DNA from: UBA1724 sp963632245
GTDB taxonomy: Bacteria > Verrucomicrobiota > Lentisphaeria > Oligosphaerales > Oligosphaeraceae
NCBI GenBank assembly: GCA_963632245.1
Contig: CAVGTF010000062.1
Span: forward strand, 1-13,078
Reading direction: 5' to 3'
DNA: 13,078 bases
In this document: piece by piece, positions 1-6,738 of the stretch
Numbering within the stretch: the stretch's first letter is position 1
How the letters are laid out: every line of letters begins with the position of its first letter
Made by a program: the position numbers and the translations under genes
Notes under the pieces: generated by a model
What the model saw: the letters and a program-made list of their open reading frames with translations, nothing else
Told to the model about the DNA's origin: nothing
The model's database searches: none

Positions 1-233
1 ACCATGCCTTCCCAGGGCCCGCTCTGCTTCTAAGCACGCCAGAAAAACCGCCCCCCGGCCCCCCGCCTATGCCCTTCCGCCTACCGGCGGTACTGCGCGC
101 CAATTATGGGCGTGCATGGCGCACGCGCCGGTAAATTCCGGCGCGGGGTTTCGCACGCGAAGCCCTGGCCAAATTTCCTCCTTTCTCCTTTCTCCTTCCT
201 CCTTTTTTTTGTTTTGGTGTTTGCCTTCGCAGG
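1..233. other. Gene-free flank with hairpins and a pyrimidine tract
   Basis: No convincing gene lies here; the short open frames have no recognisable protein features. It holds several structures. TTCCGCCTACCGGCGGTAC at 75-93 recurs exactly at 12947-12965. A perfect 8-bp hairpin CGCGCCGG/CCGGCGCG sits at 124-145, followed at once by a second hairpin (about 147-166) pairing GGGTTTCG with CGAAGCCC through one G-T wobble. A 37-nt run of pure C/T occupies 174-210 and contains repeated CTCCTTT. A small hairpin TTGCC/GGCAA at 221-236 lies just beyond the rplT terminator. This appears to be the spacer after the ribosomal-protein operon. Any gene that continues to the left is out of view. Confidence 0.6.
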
Positions 234-280
234 CAATCGCAAAAAAAGCCCCCTTCGGCGGAGAAATGCCGGAGGGGGCT
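234..280 (-). terminator. Intrinsic terminator after rplT
   Basis: On the minus strand AGCCCCCT (273-280) pairs with AGGGGGCT (247-254). The stem continues through a G-T wobble and a CGGC/GCCG helix around an 8-nt loop (260-267). It is followed directly by a run of seven T (minus strand of 241-247). It starts 37 nt past the rplT stop codon, where the infC-rpmI-rplT operon should end. This is a textbook Rho-independent terminator and the strongest regulatory call in the window. Confidence 0.92.
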
Positions 281-317
281 GCGGGACTTTGCGCTGACGC
301 GAAAGCCGGAATGCCGT

Positions 318-671
318 TTAGGCGCGGGCGGCCTTAGCCTTTTCGACGAGCTGCGCGAAGGCGGCGGGGTCGTTGACGGCGAGGTCGGCGAGCATCTTGC
401 GGTTGATCTCGATATTGGCCTTGTTGAGGCCGTCGATCATCCAGCTGTATTTGAAGTCGAGGGCACGGCAGGCGGCGTTGATTCGCTGGGTCCACAGCTG
501 ACGATAGGCAATCTTCTTGTCTTTTCGTCCCACGAAGGCGTATGCCATTGCGCGGTCTGTGGCGGTGTACGCCATGCGGATCAGTTTGCTCCGGCTGCCG
601 CTGAAGCCTTTTGCCATTTCCAGGACGCGCTTGCGACGGGCTCTGGATGCGGGTGCGTTCGTTGCTCTCAT
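318..671 (-). CDS. rplT: Large ribosomal subunit protein bL20
   Basis: The 117-aa product has the length and sequence of bacterial L20, an early-assembly 23S rRNA-binding protein of the 50S subunit. Visible family blocks include the basic N-terminal segment with MAKGFSGSRS (residues 19-28), RQLWTQRINAA (about 57-67), and the C-terminal stretch NKANIEINRKMLADLAV followed by VEKAKA. The ATG is preceded by TTGGAG about 9 nt upstream, so the start is well supported. It lies 38 nt after rpmI and is the last gene before the terminator. L20 autoregulates this operon in both E. coli and Bacillus subtilis by binding its mRNA. Whether that happens here is inference. The N-terminus (MRATNAPASRARRK) differs from the common MPRVKRG form, but the rest is standard. 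Confidence 0.96.
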   Translation of the reverse strand: MRATNAPASRARRKRVLEMAKGFSGSRSKLIRMAYTATDRAMAYAFVGRKDKKIAYRQLWTQRINAACRALDFKYSWMIDGLNKANIEINRKMLADLAVNDPAAFAQLVEKAKAARA

Positions 672-709
672 TGTTCAGTACTCCAAGCTAAAGATGTTAG
701 TGCATCCAA

Positions 710-910
710 TTAAAGACCGTAGGGGAAGCAGGCCTTCATGCGGGAATTCTCGGTGCTCTTCACTTCCTTGGGCTGTCCGAGACGACGCTTGCGGGTGGCG
801 GACTTCTTGGTCAGAATGTGGCGTCCACCGGCGCAATTGTGCATGAATTTGCCAGTACCGGTCTGCTTGAAGCGCTTCGCGGCGGCTTTTCTCGTTTTCA
901 TTTTCGGCAT
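710..910 (-). CDS. rpmI: Large ribosomal subunit protein bL35
   Basis: This 66-aa, very basic protein begins MPKMKTRKAAAKRFKQTGTG, the hallmark N-terminus of bacterial L35, and carries the usual HILTKKSATRKRRL segment (about residues 31-44). It is a structural protein of the 50S subunit. I place the start at the ATG at 910 and not at the in-frame ATG 30 nt further upstream. A strong AAGGAG (minus strand of 920-925) lies 9 nt before it, and family members start at this residue. It sits in the conserved infC-rpmI-rplT order. The spacer to infC is unusually long (177 nt) and contains a terminator-like hairpin, which may tune expression of rpmI and rplT relative to infC. Confidence 0.95.
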   Translation of the reverse strand: MPKMKTRKAAAKRFKQTGTGKFMHNCAGGRHILTKKSATRKRRLGQPKEVKSTENSRMKACFPYGL

Positions 911-1005
911 GGTTTTGTTCTCCTTGTTGGGAAAGGCCATCGTCGGCCTGGCGTCCGGGCTGGGGTAGAGAAAACGAACCCTTTACCCTATGCAACGACA
1001 GGTCC

Positions 1006-1040
1006 AAAAAGACGGCGATGGCACATGGATGCATCCGTCT
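1006..1040 (-). terminator. Possible attenuator between infC and rpmI
   Basis: On the minus strand AGACGG (1035-1040) pairs with CCGTCT (1010-1015). An adjoining ATG/CAT helix is set off by a 2-nt bulge. The stem runs into TTTTT (1006-1010). It has the form of an intrinsic terminator but the stem is modest. It lies inside an operon, so if real it would act as a partial terminator or attenuator. The known L20 feedback on this operon makes that plausible, but no L20 binding site is proven here. Confidence 0.45.
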
Positions 1041-1087
1041 GGCGGGAAGGATGTCGCCTTGGGATGCGAAGTGTTGTTAGAAGGCTT

Positions 1088-1687
1088 TTACTCCTGGGGA
1101 GCGTTCTCCTGGGGCTCCTTTGCGGCGTTCTCCTGTGCCTTCTTGGCGGCCTCCGCCTTCTTGGCGGCGGCGCGGACCTCGGGCTTCAGGGAGAGCGTGG
1201 TGGAGAAGGTCTTTCGCTCCTGGCGGACGGGGCTGTCCTGGCGGGCGATGTCCTCGAGCTCCTTCATGAACCGGTTCATGATCTGCATGCCGATTTCCTG
1301 ATGGCTCATCTCGCGGCCGCGGAACTGCAGAAGCAACCGCACCTTGTCGCCGTGCAACAGGAATTCCCGCGCGTGCTTCAGCTTGGTGTTCAGGTCGTTG
1401 TCGTCAATGACCGGACGCAGCTTGATCTCCTTCAGCTTGGGCTGGACCAGGTTCTTCCTGGCCTCACGGGCACGCTTGGACTCCTCGAACTGGTACTTTC
1501 CGAAGTCCATGATGCGGGTGACGGGCGGGTCGGTCTTGCTGGGGATCTGCACGAGATCCAGTCCCGCCTGCTGTGCGCGGGCGATGGCGGTCTCGAAGGT
1601 GACAATGCCGACTTGCTGGTTGTTCTGGTCGATCAGGCGTACTTCCCGACCGCGTAGAAACCGGTCTCCTGGTCTGAGCTGCTTCAC
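1088..1687 (-). CDS. infC: Translation initiation factor IF-3, GTG start
   Basis: IF-3 binds the 30S subunit, keeps it apart from the 50S and checks the start-codon/initiator-tRNA pairing. From the chosen start the product is 199 aa. The N-domain runs about residues 10-80 (GREVRLIDQNNQQVGIV, then VTRIMDFGKYQFEESKR), a linker helix follows, and the C-domain is about 83-170 (KEIKLRPVIDDNDL, HGDKVRLLLQFRGREMSHQEIG). A tail of about 30 residues rich in K, A, E and Q follows the C-domain and is longer than in many homologues. I chose GTG at 1687 because GGAG (minus strand of 1698-1701) lies 10 nt upstream and the IF-3 homology begins a few residues later. The open frame continues to an ATG at 1804, but that extension does not resemble IF-3 and covers a hairpin. 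Rare start codons are usual for infC. Confidence 0.93.
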   Translation of the reverse strand: MKQLRPGDRFLRGREVRLIDQNNQQVGIVTFETAIARAQQAGLDLVQIPSKTDPPVTRIMDFGKYQFEESKRAREARKNLVQPKLKEIKLRPVIDDNDLNTKLKHAREFLLHGDKVRLLLQFRGREMSHQEIGMQIMNRFMKELEDIARQDSPVRQERKTFSTTLSLKPEVRAAAKKAEAAKKAQENAAKEPQENAPQE

Positions 1688-1740
1688 TCGGTTTGAACTC
1701 CGTGTTAGGGGGTGTCTTCTTTCTTGGGGGCTACGACGAA

Positions 1741-1808
1741 CGGGAAACGTGCTTCCCGCCGCCGGTTTTTCCGTCCAATGCCGCCGCATGCAGTCGGGCG
1801 GCATTGGA
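1741..1808 (-). promoter_or_regulatory. Two hairpins in the thrS-infC spacer
   Basis: A perfect 12-bp inverted repeat TCCAATGCCGCC (1774-1785) / GGCGGCATTGGA (1797-1808) surrounds an 11-nt loop. A second perfect 6-bp stem CGGGAA/TTCCCG lies at 1741-1758. Both fall between the thrS stop and the infC GTG. On the minus strand neither is followed by a T run, so they do not look like intrinsic terminators. They may form a leader structure for infC or protect the mRNA end. The spacer also carries nine consecutive C (minus strand of 1838-1846). Confidence 0.5.
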
Positions 1809-1849
1809 GGAATGGGGGGATTTTAGAAGGGTGGGACGGGGGGGGGCTT

Positions 1850-3607
1850 TTATGCCTTGTCCGCGATCTCCTTCTCGATGCGGGCGAGGAATTCCTCGGG
1901 AGTGAGGACATCGCCCTTCACGTAGTACTTTCCGCCGGCCTTGGAGCGGTCGCGGACGGAGACTGCCACAGTGCCGTCGGCCTGTTCCTTCTCGCCCACC
2001 ACCAGCAGGTAGGGGACGCGCATGATGCCGGCGGTCTTGATCTTAGCGCCGATGGGGCTGGCGGAGAGGTCGGAGGAGACTCGGATGCCGCGTTCACGCA
2101 GCTGCTTCTCGATCTTCGCCGCGTAGTCAGCGAATTTTTCGGAGATGGAGAGCACGCGGACCTGTTCGGGTGCCAGCCAGGTGGGGAAGGCGCCCGCGTA
2201 GTGTTCGATCAGGATGCCGAAGAAGCGTTCCAGGGATCCCAGCAGTGCGCGATGCACCATGTATGGCTGGTGGTGCAGTCCATCCTGTCCCACGTATTCC
2301 AGATTGAAGCGTTCGGGCAGGTTGAAGTCGAACTGGATGGTGGAGGTCTGCCACTCGCGGCCGATGGCGTCCTTGATCTTCAGGTCGATCTTGGGACCAT
2401 AGAAGGCGCCGCCGCCCTCGTCCACTTCGTAGCTCATGCCCTCGGCCTTGATGGCCTGCAACAGTGCCTCGGTGGCGGCCTCCCACTTGGCGGGATCGCC
2501 CACGGCCTTTGCGGGGCGGGTGGAGAGGTATGCCTTGATTTCCTTGAAACCGAAGCACTTCCAGATGTACATGGAGAAGCGGATGACCTCGCGGATTTCG
2601 TCCATCATCTGTTCCTGGGTGCAGATGATGTGTGCATCATCCTGGGTAAAGCCTCTCACGCGCATGAGACCATGGAGTACGCCGGCCTTTTCGTAGCGGT
2701 AGACGGTTCCGAATTCGGCCCAGCGGCAGGGCAGTTCCCTGTAGGAGCGGGGCTTGGTCTTGTAGATCATGATATGGAAGGGGCAGTTCATGGGCTTGAC
2801 GTAGTAGGGATCGCCGTCAATGTCCATGCTGGAGTACATGTTCTCCTTGTAGAAGCCCAGGTGGCCGGAGGTCTCCCAGAGATTTGCGCGTCCCACGTGG
2901 GGGGTATAGACCAGCTCGTAGCCGTTGCGGTAGTGTGCATCGCGCCAGAAGGTCTCGATGACGTTGCGGATACGGGCGCCCATGGGGTGCCAGGAGACCA
3001 GTCCGGGGCCGATCTCCTCGTGGGTGCTGAAGAGCTCCATCTCCACGCCGATCTTGCGGTGGTCGCGCTTCTTGGCCTCCTCGACCTGCTGCAGATACTG
3101 GTCCAGCTCCTGCTTGGAGGGGAATGCGGTGCCGTAGACGCGCTGGAGCATCTTGTTCTTTTCGTCACCGCGGAAGTAGGATCCCGCGATGCCGGTGAGC
3201 TTCACGGCTCCGATCTGGGAGGAGTTCTCCACGTGGGGTCCGCGGCACAGGTCCACGAAATCGCCGCAGGTATACAGGGAGACGGTCTCGCCCTCGGGGA
3301 TGTCGTCCAGGCGGGAGAGCTTGTAGGTCTGGCCCTTCTCCTCGAAGAGCTTCCGGGCCTCCTCGCGAGAGACCTCGCTGCGGACGAAGGGCACCTTCTG
3401 GCCGATCATCTTCCGCATGCGGGTCTCGATCTCCTTCAGATCCTCGGGGCCCAGATGGTGCTCCATGTCGAAGTCGTAGTAGAATCCGTCGGCGGTGGCG
3501 GGGCCGATGTCGAATTTGGCATCAGGCCAGAGCTTGGCCACCACGGCGGCCATGATGTGCGCGGCGGAGTGCCGGAGGGTGCTGAGGGGGGTGGAGTTGT
3601 CGGACAT
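1850..3607 (-). CDS. thrS: Threonyl-tRNA synthetase without a TGS domain
   Basis: This class II synthetase charges tRNA-Thr with threonine in the cytoplasm. The 585-aa product starts MSDNSTPLSTLRHSAAH and goes straight into the editing domain. The editing residues are visible as H13/H17 (HSAAH) and C121/H125 (CRGPH). The catalytic core follows, with zinc ligands C275 (MNCPFH), H326 (DDAHI) and H452 (MVHRA), motif 2 around RYEKAGVLHG and motif 3 at GSLERFFGILIEHY. The anticodon-binding domain spans about 480-585. E. coli ThrRS has these residues about 60 positions later, so the N-terminal TGS domain is missing. hisB ends only 83 nt upstream, leaving no room for it, and the in-frame extension is a hisB shadow. 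No clear SD site precedes the ATG. It sits directly upstream of infC, as in many bacteria. Confidence 0.95.
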   Translation of the reverse strand: MSDNSTPLSTLRHSAAHIMAAVVAKLWPDAKFDIGPATADGFYYDFDMEHHLGPEDLKEIETRMRKMIGQKVPFVRSEVSREEARKLFEEKGQTYKLSRLDDIPEGETVSLYTCGDFVDLCRGPHVENSSQIGAVKLTGIAGSYFRGDEKNKMLQRVYGTAFPSKQELDQYLQQVEEAKKRDHRKIGVEMELFSTHEEIGPGLVSWHPMGARIRNVIETFWRDAHYRNGYELVYTPHVGRANLWETSGHLGFYKENMYSSMDIDGDPYYVKPMNCPFHIMIYKTKPRSYRELPCRWAEFGTVYRYEKAGVLHGLMRVRGFTQDDAHIICTQEQMMDEIREVIRFSMYIWKCFGFKEIKAYLSTRPAKAVGDPAKWEAATEALLQAIKAEGMSYEVDEGGGAFYGPKIDLKIKDAIGREWQTSTIQFDFNLPERFNLEYVGQDGLHHQPYMVHRALLGSLERFFGILIEHYAGAFPTWLAPEQVRVLSISEKFADYAAKIEKQLRERGIRVSSDLSASPIGAKIKTAGIMRVPYLLVVGEKEQADGTVAVSVRDRSKAGGKYYVKGDVLTPEEFLARIEKEIADKA

Positions 3608-3690
3608 ATCAGTTTGGGGGAGCCGTCGGAGGGGTTTTCCGGGGCATCCAGGTTTGGGTAAAAAGGAAAGGGGGTTTTCAGGGCGGAGCG

Positions 3691-4287
3691 CTATTCCAGG
3701 ACGCCCTTTGTGGAGGGCATCTCGCCTTGGGCGAGGGGATCCATGGAGACTGCCATGCGCAATGCGCGGCCGAAGGCCTTGAAGATGGCCTCCAGGCAGT
3801 GGTGGTTCTCTTCGCCGGCCAGCAGATCCACGTGGATGGTGCATCCCGCGGCATTGGCCAGCGCCTGGAAGAATTCGTGGAAGAGTCGGTGGCTGATGCC
3901 GCCGGCGGTGACCTCGGGGAAGGCGCAGCGCCAAGAGAGATGGGGCCGTCCGGAGAAGTCCAGCACCACGCGCGCCAGTGCTTCGTCCAGCGGGATGGTG
4001 GCTTCGCCAAAGCGGAAGATTCCGCGCTTGTCGCCGAGGGCGGTTTTCAGGGCCTGGCCCAGGGCCAGACCCGTGTCCTCCAGAGTGTGGTGCGCATCGA
4101 TCTCCAGGTCGCCCTTGGCGGAGAGCGTCAGGGCGAGGTGTCCGTGGCGGAAGGCGGCGTCCAGCATGTGGTCGAAGAAGGGCACGCCGGTGGAGATCCG
4201 GTTGTTGCCGGGACCGTCGTCCAGGGAGAGATCCACGCGGATCTGTGTCTCCTTGGTCTGTCTGTCAATGGCGGCGCTTCTGGACAT
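3691..4287 (-). CDS. hisB: Imidazoleglycerol-phosphate dehydratase
   Basis: HisB converts imidazole glycerol phosphate to imidazole acetol phosphate in histidine synthesis. The 198-aa product is the monofunctional form; there is no histidinol-phosphatase domain as in E. coli. Family motifs are present: RQTKETQIRVDLSLD at 9-23, GVPFFDHML at 34-42, the metal-binding DAHHTLED at 64-71, a second metal-binding NHHCLEAIFKAFGRAL at 161-176, and the C-terminal PSTKGVLE. Length is normal. No other his gene is visible, so hisB stands apart from any his operon. A terminator lies between it and lpxA. thrS follows after 83 nt and is likely cotranscribed. I see no clear SD site before its ATG and no convincing promoter. 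Confidence 0.95.
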   Translation of the reverse strand: MSRSAAIDRQTKETQIRVDLSLDDGPGNNRISTGVPFFDHMLDAAFRHGHLALTLSAKGDLEIDAHHTLEDTGLALGQALKTALGDKRGIFRFGEATIPLDEALARVVLDFSGRPHLSWRCAFPEVTAGGISHRLFHEFFQALANAAGCTIHVDLLAGEENHHCLEAIFKAFGRALRMAVSMDPLAQGEMPSTKGVLE

Positions 4288-4319
4288 GTTTTGTGCGGAT
4301 GGGACTCTGCTTCAACGAC

Positions 4320-4352
4320 AAAAAAGGCTCCCGAACGGAATTTCGGTAAGCC
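4320..4352 (-). terminator. Intrinsic terminator between lpxA and hisB
   Basis: On the minus strand GGCT (4349-4352) pairs with AGCC (4326-4329) and CCGAA pairs with TTCGG inside it, with a small internal mismatch. The stem is followed at once by six T (4320-4325). It starts 16 nt after the lpxA stop codon and ends 32 nt before the hisB ATG. It should end the tyrS-lpxA transcript, or act as an attenuator if hisB and thrS depend on read-through. Confidence 0.78.
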
Positions 4353-4368
4353 TGTCAATATAGCACAG

Positions 4369-5166
4369 TTATGCGTCCTTACCTGCCGTCAGCCCGCCGG
4401 TGAGCAATCCCCGCTTGGTGGTCTCCAGGAATTCCTCGAAGCCCTGGATCTCGGGGAGTTGGGGGAGTTCCTGGCGGATCTTCTCGATGGCGTTGGGACG
4501 GGAGAGGCCCTCCAGGCACGCGATCTTCACCGCCTCTTTGATGGCGGACACGGTCTCTGCCGACATTCCGGCGCGGCGCAGGCCCACGGCGTTGATGCCC
4601 TGGATGTGGTCTTCCTGGACGATGCCGTAGGGCACCACGTCCTGGACGATTCGGGAGCCGCCGCCCACCATTGCCATGGTGCCGATGCGGCAGAACTGGT
4701 GCACCAGGGTGGAGCCGGAGATGAAGGCCTTCTTGCCGACCTCCACACGCCCCGCCAGCAGCGTGGCGTTGGCGATGATCACCTCGTCGGCGATCTGGCA
4801 GTTGTGTCCCAGGTGGGTGAATGCCATGAGCATCACGTTGTTGCCCACCTTCGTGGTGCTCTCTTCCTCCACGCCGCGGTGGATGGTCACGTATTCCCGA
4901 ATCACGCAGTTCTCGCCCACGATGGTGTAGGAGTGCTGTCCCTTGTAGTGGACATCCTGGGGCTCGTCGCCGATATTGGCGCCACAGTGGATCCGGGTTC
5001 CCCGTCCGATGCAGGTGTTGCCCGAGAGCACCACATGGGGTCCGATGACGCAGTCGTCCTGGATGGTGACCTCGGGGCCGATGACGGCGAAGGGGCCGAT
5101 GGTGACGTTTTTGCCGATGACGGCTCCTTCCTGGATTGCCGCGCGGGGATCGATGTTTCCGCTCAT
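4369..5166 (-). CDS. lpxA: UDP-N-acetylglucosamine O-acyltransferase
   Basis: LpxA performs the first step of lipid A synthesis, moving a 3-hydroxyacyl chain from acyl carrier protein to UDP-GlcNAc. The 265-aa product starts MSGNIDPRAAIQEGAVIG. It shows left-handed beta-helix hexapeptide repeats through about residue 185 (AVIGKN, VTIGPF, CVIGPH and so on). The active-site block LMAFTHLGHNCQIAD holds H118 and H121; H121 aligns with the catalytic H125 of E. coli. IREYVTIHRG (89-98), STLVHQFCRIG (152-162) and a C-terminal helical domain follow. The in-frame extension upstream overlaps tyrS and has no LpxA character, so the ATG at 5166 is taken. No SD site precedes it; the 25 nt upstream contain no G. 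Its usual partners lpxD, fabZ and lpxB are not nearby. It follows tyrS by 52 nt. Confidence 0.95.
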   Translation of the reverse strand: MSGNIDPRAAIQEGAVIGKNVTIGPFAVIGPEVTIQDDCVIGPHVVLSGNTCIGRGTRIHCGANIGDEPQDVHYKGQHSYTIVGENCVIREYVTIHRGVEEESTTKVGNNVMLMAFTHLGHNCQIADEVIIANATLLAGRVEVGKKAFISGSTLVHQFCRIGTMAMVGGGSRIVQDVVPYGIVQEDHIQGINAVGLRRAGMSAETVSAIKEAVKIACLEGLSRPNAIEKIRQELPQLPEIQGFEEFLETTKRGLLTGGLTAGKDA

Positions 5167-5218
5167 GGTGGGGGTTATGGGGTGGATTTTACAGAGAGTG
5201 CGATGCGCGGGGCGCGGG

Positions 5219-6508
5219 CTACTTGAGGACGATGCGCTTGCGGTTCTTTTTTCCGGCGCGCAGGAGGATTTCGCCGTTTTCGGGGAAGTCCTTGTCGGTG
5301 AGAGTCGCGCGGGGATCCTGGAGGCGTTCGTCACCCAGGTAGCATCCGCCGCCCTGGACCAGTCGGCGGGCATCGCCGTTGGAGGAGCAGAAGCCCGCCT
5401 TCACCAGGAGGGTCAAGAGTCCCATGCCCGCCGCCATCTCGGCGCGGGGGATCTCCAGGGAGGGAATGGCGTCGTTGGCCTGCTGCGGGGTGATCTTCGC
5501 TACCGCGGAGCTGGTCTCGATGGCGCCCTCGGGATCCGCAAAGCCGAATTGCGTGCAGGCGGCCAGGTATGCCTGCGCGGCCTGCTCGGGACCATGCGCC
5601 AGCGCGGTTGCCTCGTAGGCGAGGATCTCCTTTGCGCGGTTGATCTGGGGGGAGGGGAGGGCCCCCAGACGGCGCACCTCGTCCATGGGCAGTGCGGTGA
5701 AATACGCCAGGAGCTTCTGCACATCGCCGTCATCCACATTCCGCCAGAACTGGTAGTATTCAAAGGGCGCGGTGCGGTTGGCATCCAGCCAGACGGCGCC
5801 GCCGGCGGTCTTGCCGAATTTGGTGCCATCGGACTTCAGGAGCAGCGGGAAGGTGGCGCCGAAGACCTCCTTCTGCTGGAGGCGGCGCACCAGCTCCACG
5901 CCGGCCACGATATTTCCCCATTGGTCCTGACCGCCGAATTCGAAGCGGCAGCCATGGACCTGGTTCAGGTGGTTGAAGTCGAAGGACTGCAGGAGCGGAT
6001 AGCTGAATTCCAGGAAGGAGAGGGAGGTCTGCAGGCGCATCTTCACGCTCTCGGCGGTGAGCATCCGGTTCACGCTGAAGAGGGAGCCGATGTCACGCAG
6101 GAAATCCAGGAACTTCAGGTCCCGCAGCCAGTCGCCGTTGTTCACCATCTTCGCCTTGCCGACGCCCTCGCCGAAGTCCAGGAAGCGCGCCAGCTGTGCC
6201 TGCAGGCAGCTCACATTGTGGTCGATGGTCTCCACTGTCATGATGGGGCGCGCCTCCATCTTGCCGGAGGGATCGCCGATCATGGCCGTGCCGCCACCCA
6301 CCAGCGCCAGCGGGGTATGTCCGCACTTCTGCAGCCAGCGCATTGCCATGATGGGCAGCAGGTGTCCGATGTGCAGGGAGCTCCCGGTGGGGTCGAAGCC
6401 TACATAGAAGGTCTGGGGGCCTTCGCCCAACATGCGGCGCATGGCGTCCGCGTCGGTGGATTGGTAGATGAAGCCGCGCTCGGCGAGAATGTCCCAGGCG
6501 TTAGTCAT
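5219..6508 (-). CDS. tyrS: Tyrosyl-tRNA synthetase
   Basis: This class I synthetase charges tRNA-Tyr. The 429-aa product has the family's usual length and order. The Rossmann catalytic domain begins with FYVGFDPTGSSLHIGHL (34-50), which contains the HIGH motif at 46-49. GDPSGK (78-83) and FGGQDQWGNI (191-200) follow, then the KMSKS-equivalent loop KFGKT (230-234). After the helical anticodon-binding region an S4 RNA-binding domain ends the protein (about 360-429, ending KKNRKRIVLK). The KFGKT/QDQWGNI form points to the TyrS type of E. coli and Bacillus subtilis. The start at 6508 fits homologues. There is no SD site; upstream is a C-rich, G-free leader. lpxA follows after 52 nt and is probably cotranscribed. 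Confidence 0.96.
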   Translation of the reverse strand: MTNAWDILAERGFIYQSTDADAMRRMLGEGPQTFYVGFDPTGSSLHIGHLLPIMAMRWLQKCGHTPLALVGGGTAMIGDPSGKMEARPIMTVETIDHNVSCLQAQLARFLDFGEGVGKAKMVNNGDWLRDLKFLDFLRDIGSLFSVNRMLTAESVKMRLQTSLSFLEFSYPLLQSFDFNHLNQVHGCRFEFGGQDQWGNIVAGVELVRRLQQKEVFGATFPLLLKSDGTKFGKTAGGAVWLDANRTAPFEYYQFWRNVDDGDVQKLLAYFTALPMDEVRRLGALPSPQINRAKEILAYEATALAHGPEQAAQAYLAACTQFGFADPEGAIETSSAVAKITPQQANDAIPSLEIPRAEMAAGMGLLTLLVKAGFCSSNGDARRLVQGGGCYLGDERLQDPRATLTDKDFPENGEILLRAGKKNRKRIVLK

Positions 6509-6564
6509 GGCAGGAACAGAAGAGGGGGGGTGATGGGGTGGATGTGGTGGGGGATGGTATAAAA
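6509..6564 (-). promoter_or_regulatory. C-rich, G-free leader of tyrS
   Basis: On the minus strand the 48 nt covering 6517-6564 contain no G at all and are mostly C with some A and T, including a run of seven C (6524-6530). There is no SD site. Such an unstructured tract could be an mRNA leader loaded through ribosomal protein S1, or a Rho-binding (rut-like) site. Neither role is shown by the sequence alone. No clear sigma70 promoter is visible for tyrS. Confidence 0.4.
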
Positions 6565-6603
6565 CGCAAAGAAGGCACTGGACCCAGGAGGTCCGGTGCC
6601 TTC
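6564..6603 (-). terminator. Probable terminator downstream of rplU
   Basis: GAAGGCACTGGACC (6571-6584) and GGTCCGGTGCCTTC (6590-6603) form a 14-bp stem with one mismatch and a 5-nt loop. On the minus strand it is followed by a T-rich stretch, TTTGCGTTTTA. It lies about 135 nt past the rplU stop. The T run is interrupted, so termination may be incomplete and tyrS may receive read-through. Confidence 0.6.
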
Positions 6604-6611
6604 CGTTAAGG

Positions 6612-6672
6612 GGATTCCTGCAAGCGCCCCGCCGATGAAAGTCTTTTGGCGGGGCGAGAGATGCGGGAATCC
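6612..6672 (-). other. Nested hairpin in the rplU 3' region
   Basis: An inner 9-bp stem CGCCCCGCC (6625-6633) / GGCGGGGCG (6648-6656) is enclosed by an outer 7-bp pair GGATTCC (6612-6618) / GGAATCC (6666-6672). It lies just upstream, in transcription order, of the 6571-6603 terminator hairpin. The two would sit together in a structured 3' untranslated region or a small RNA. No known RNA family was recognised. Confidence 0.45.
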
Positions 6673-6738
6673 GGAGAATTGCGTCGTCCGCGAGGGAGGG
6701 GACGCGTCCCGATGGGGGGGGGGAGGAGAAGTCCTCTC

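Noticed and set aside
1688..1804. ATG start for infC at 1804
   Set aside because: The extra 39 residues do not resemble IF-3 and cover a hairpin; GTG at 1687 has a GGAG site and fits the family.
1712..3661. 649-aa open frame on the plus strand
   Set aside because: It is antisense to thrS, rich in G, A, L, V and H as expected for a reverse frame of GC-rich coding DNA, and shows no domain. thrS is unambiguous.
3608..3934. Longer thrS start that could restore a TGS domain
   Set aside because: The 109-residue in-frame extension runs through hisB in another frame and has no TGS-like sequence.
4353..4358. TTGACA (minus strand) as a -35 box for hisB
   Set aside because: The sequence 16-18 nt downstream is TTCGGG-like and lies inside the terminator stem, with no -10 element.
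3727..6562. Plus-strand open frames of 499 and 528 aa
   Set aside because: They are antisense to hisB, lpxA and tyrS and have no recognisable motifs; they are shadows.
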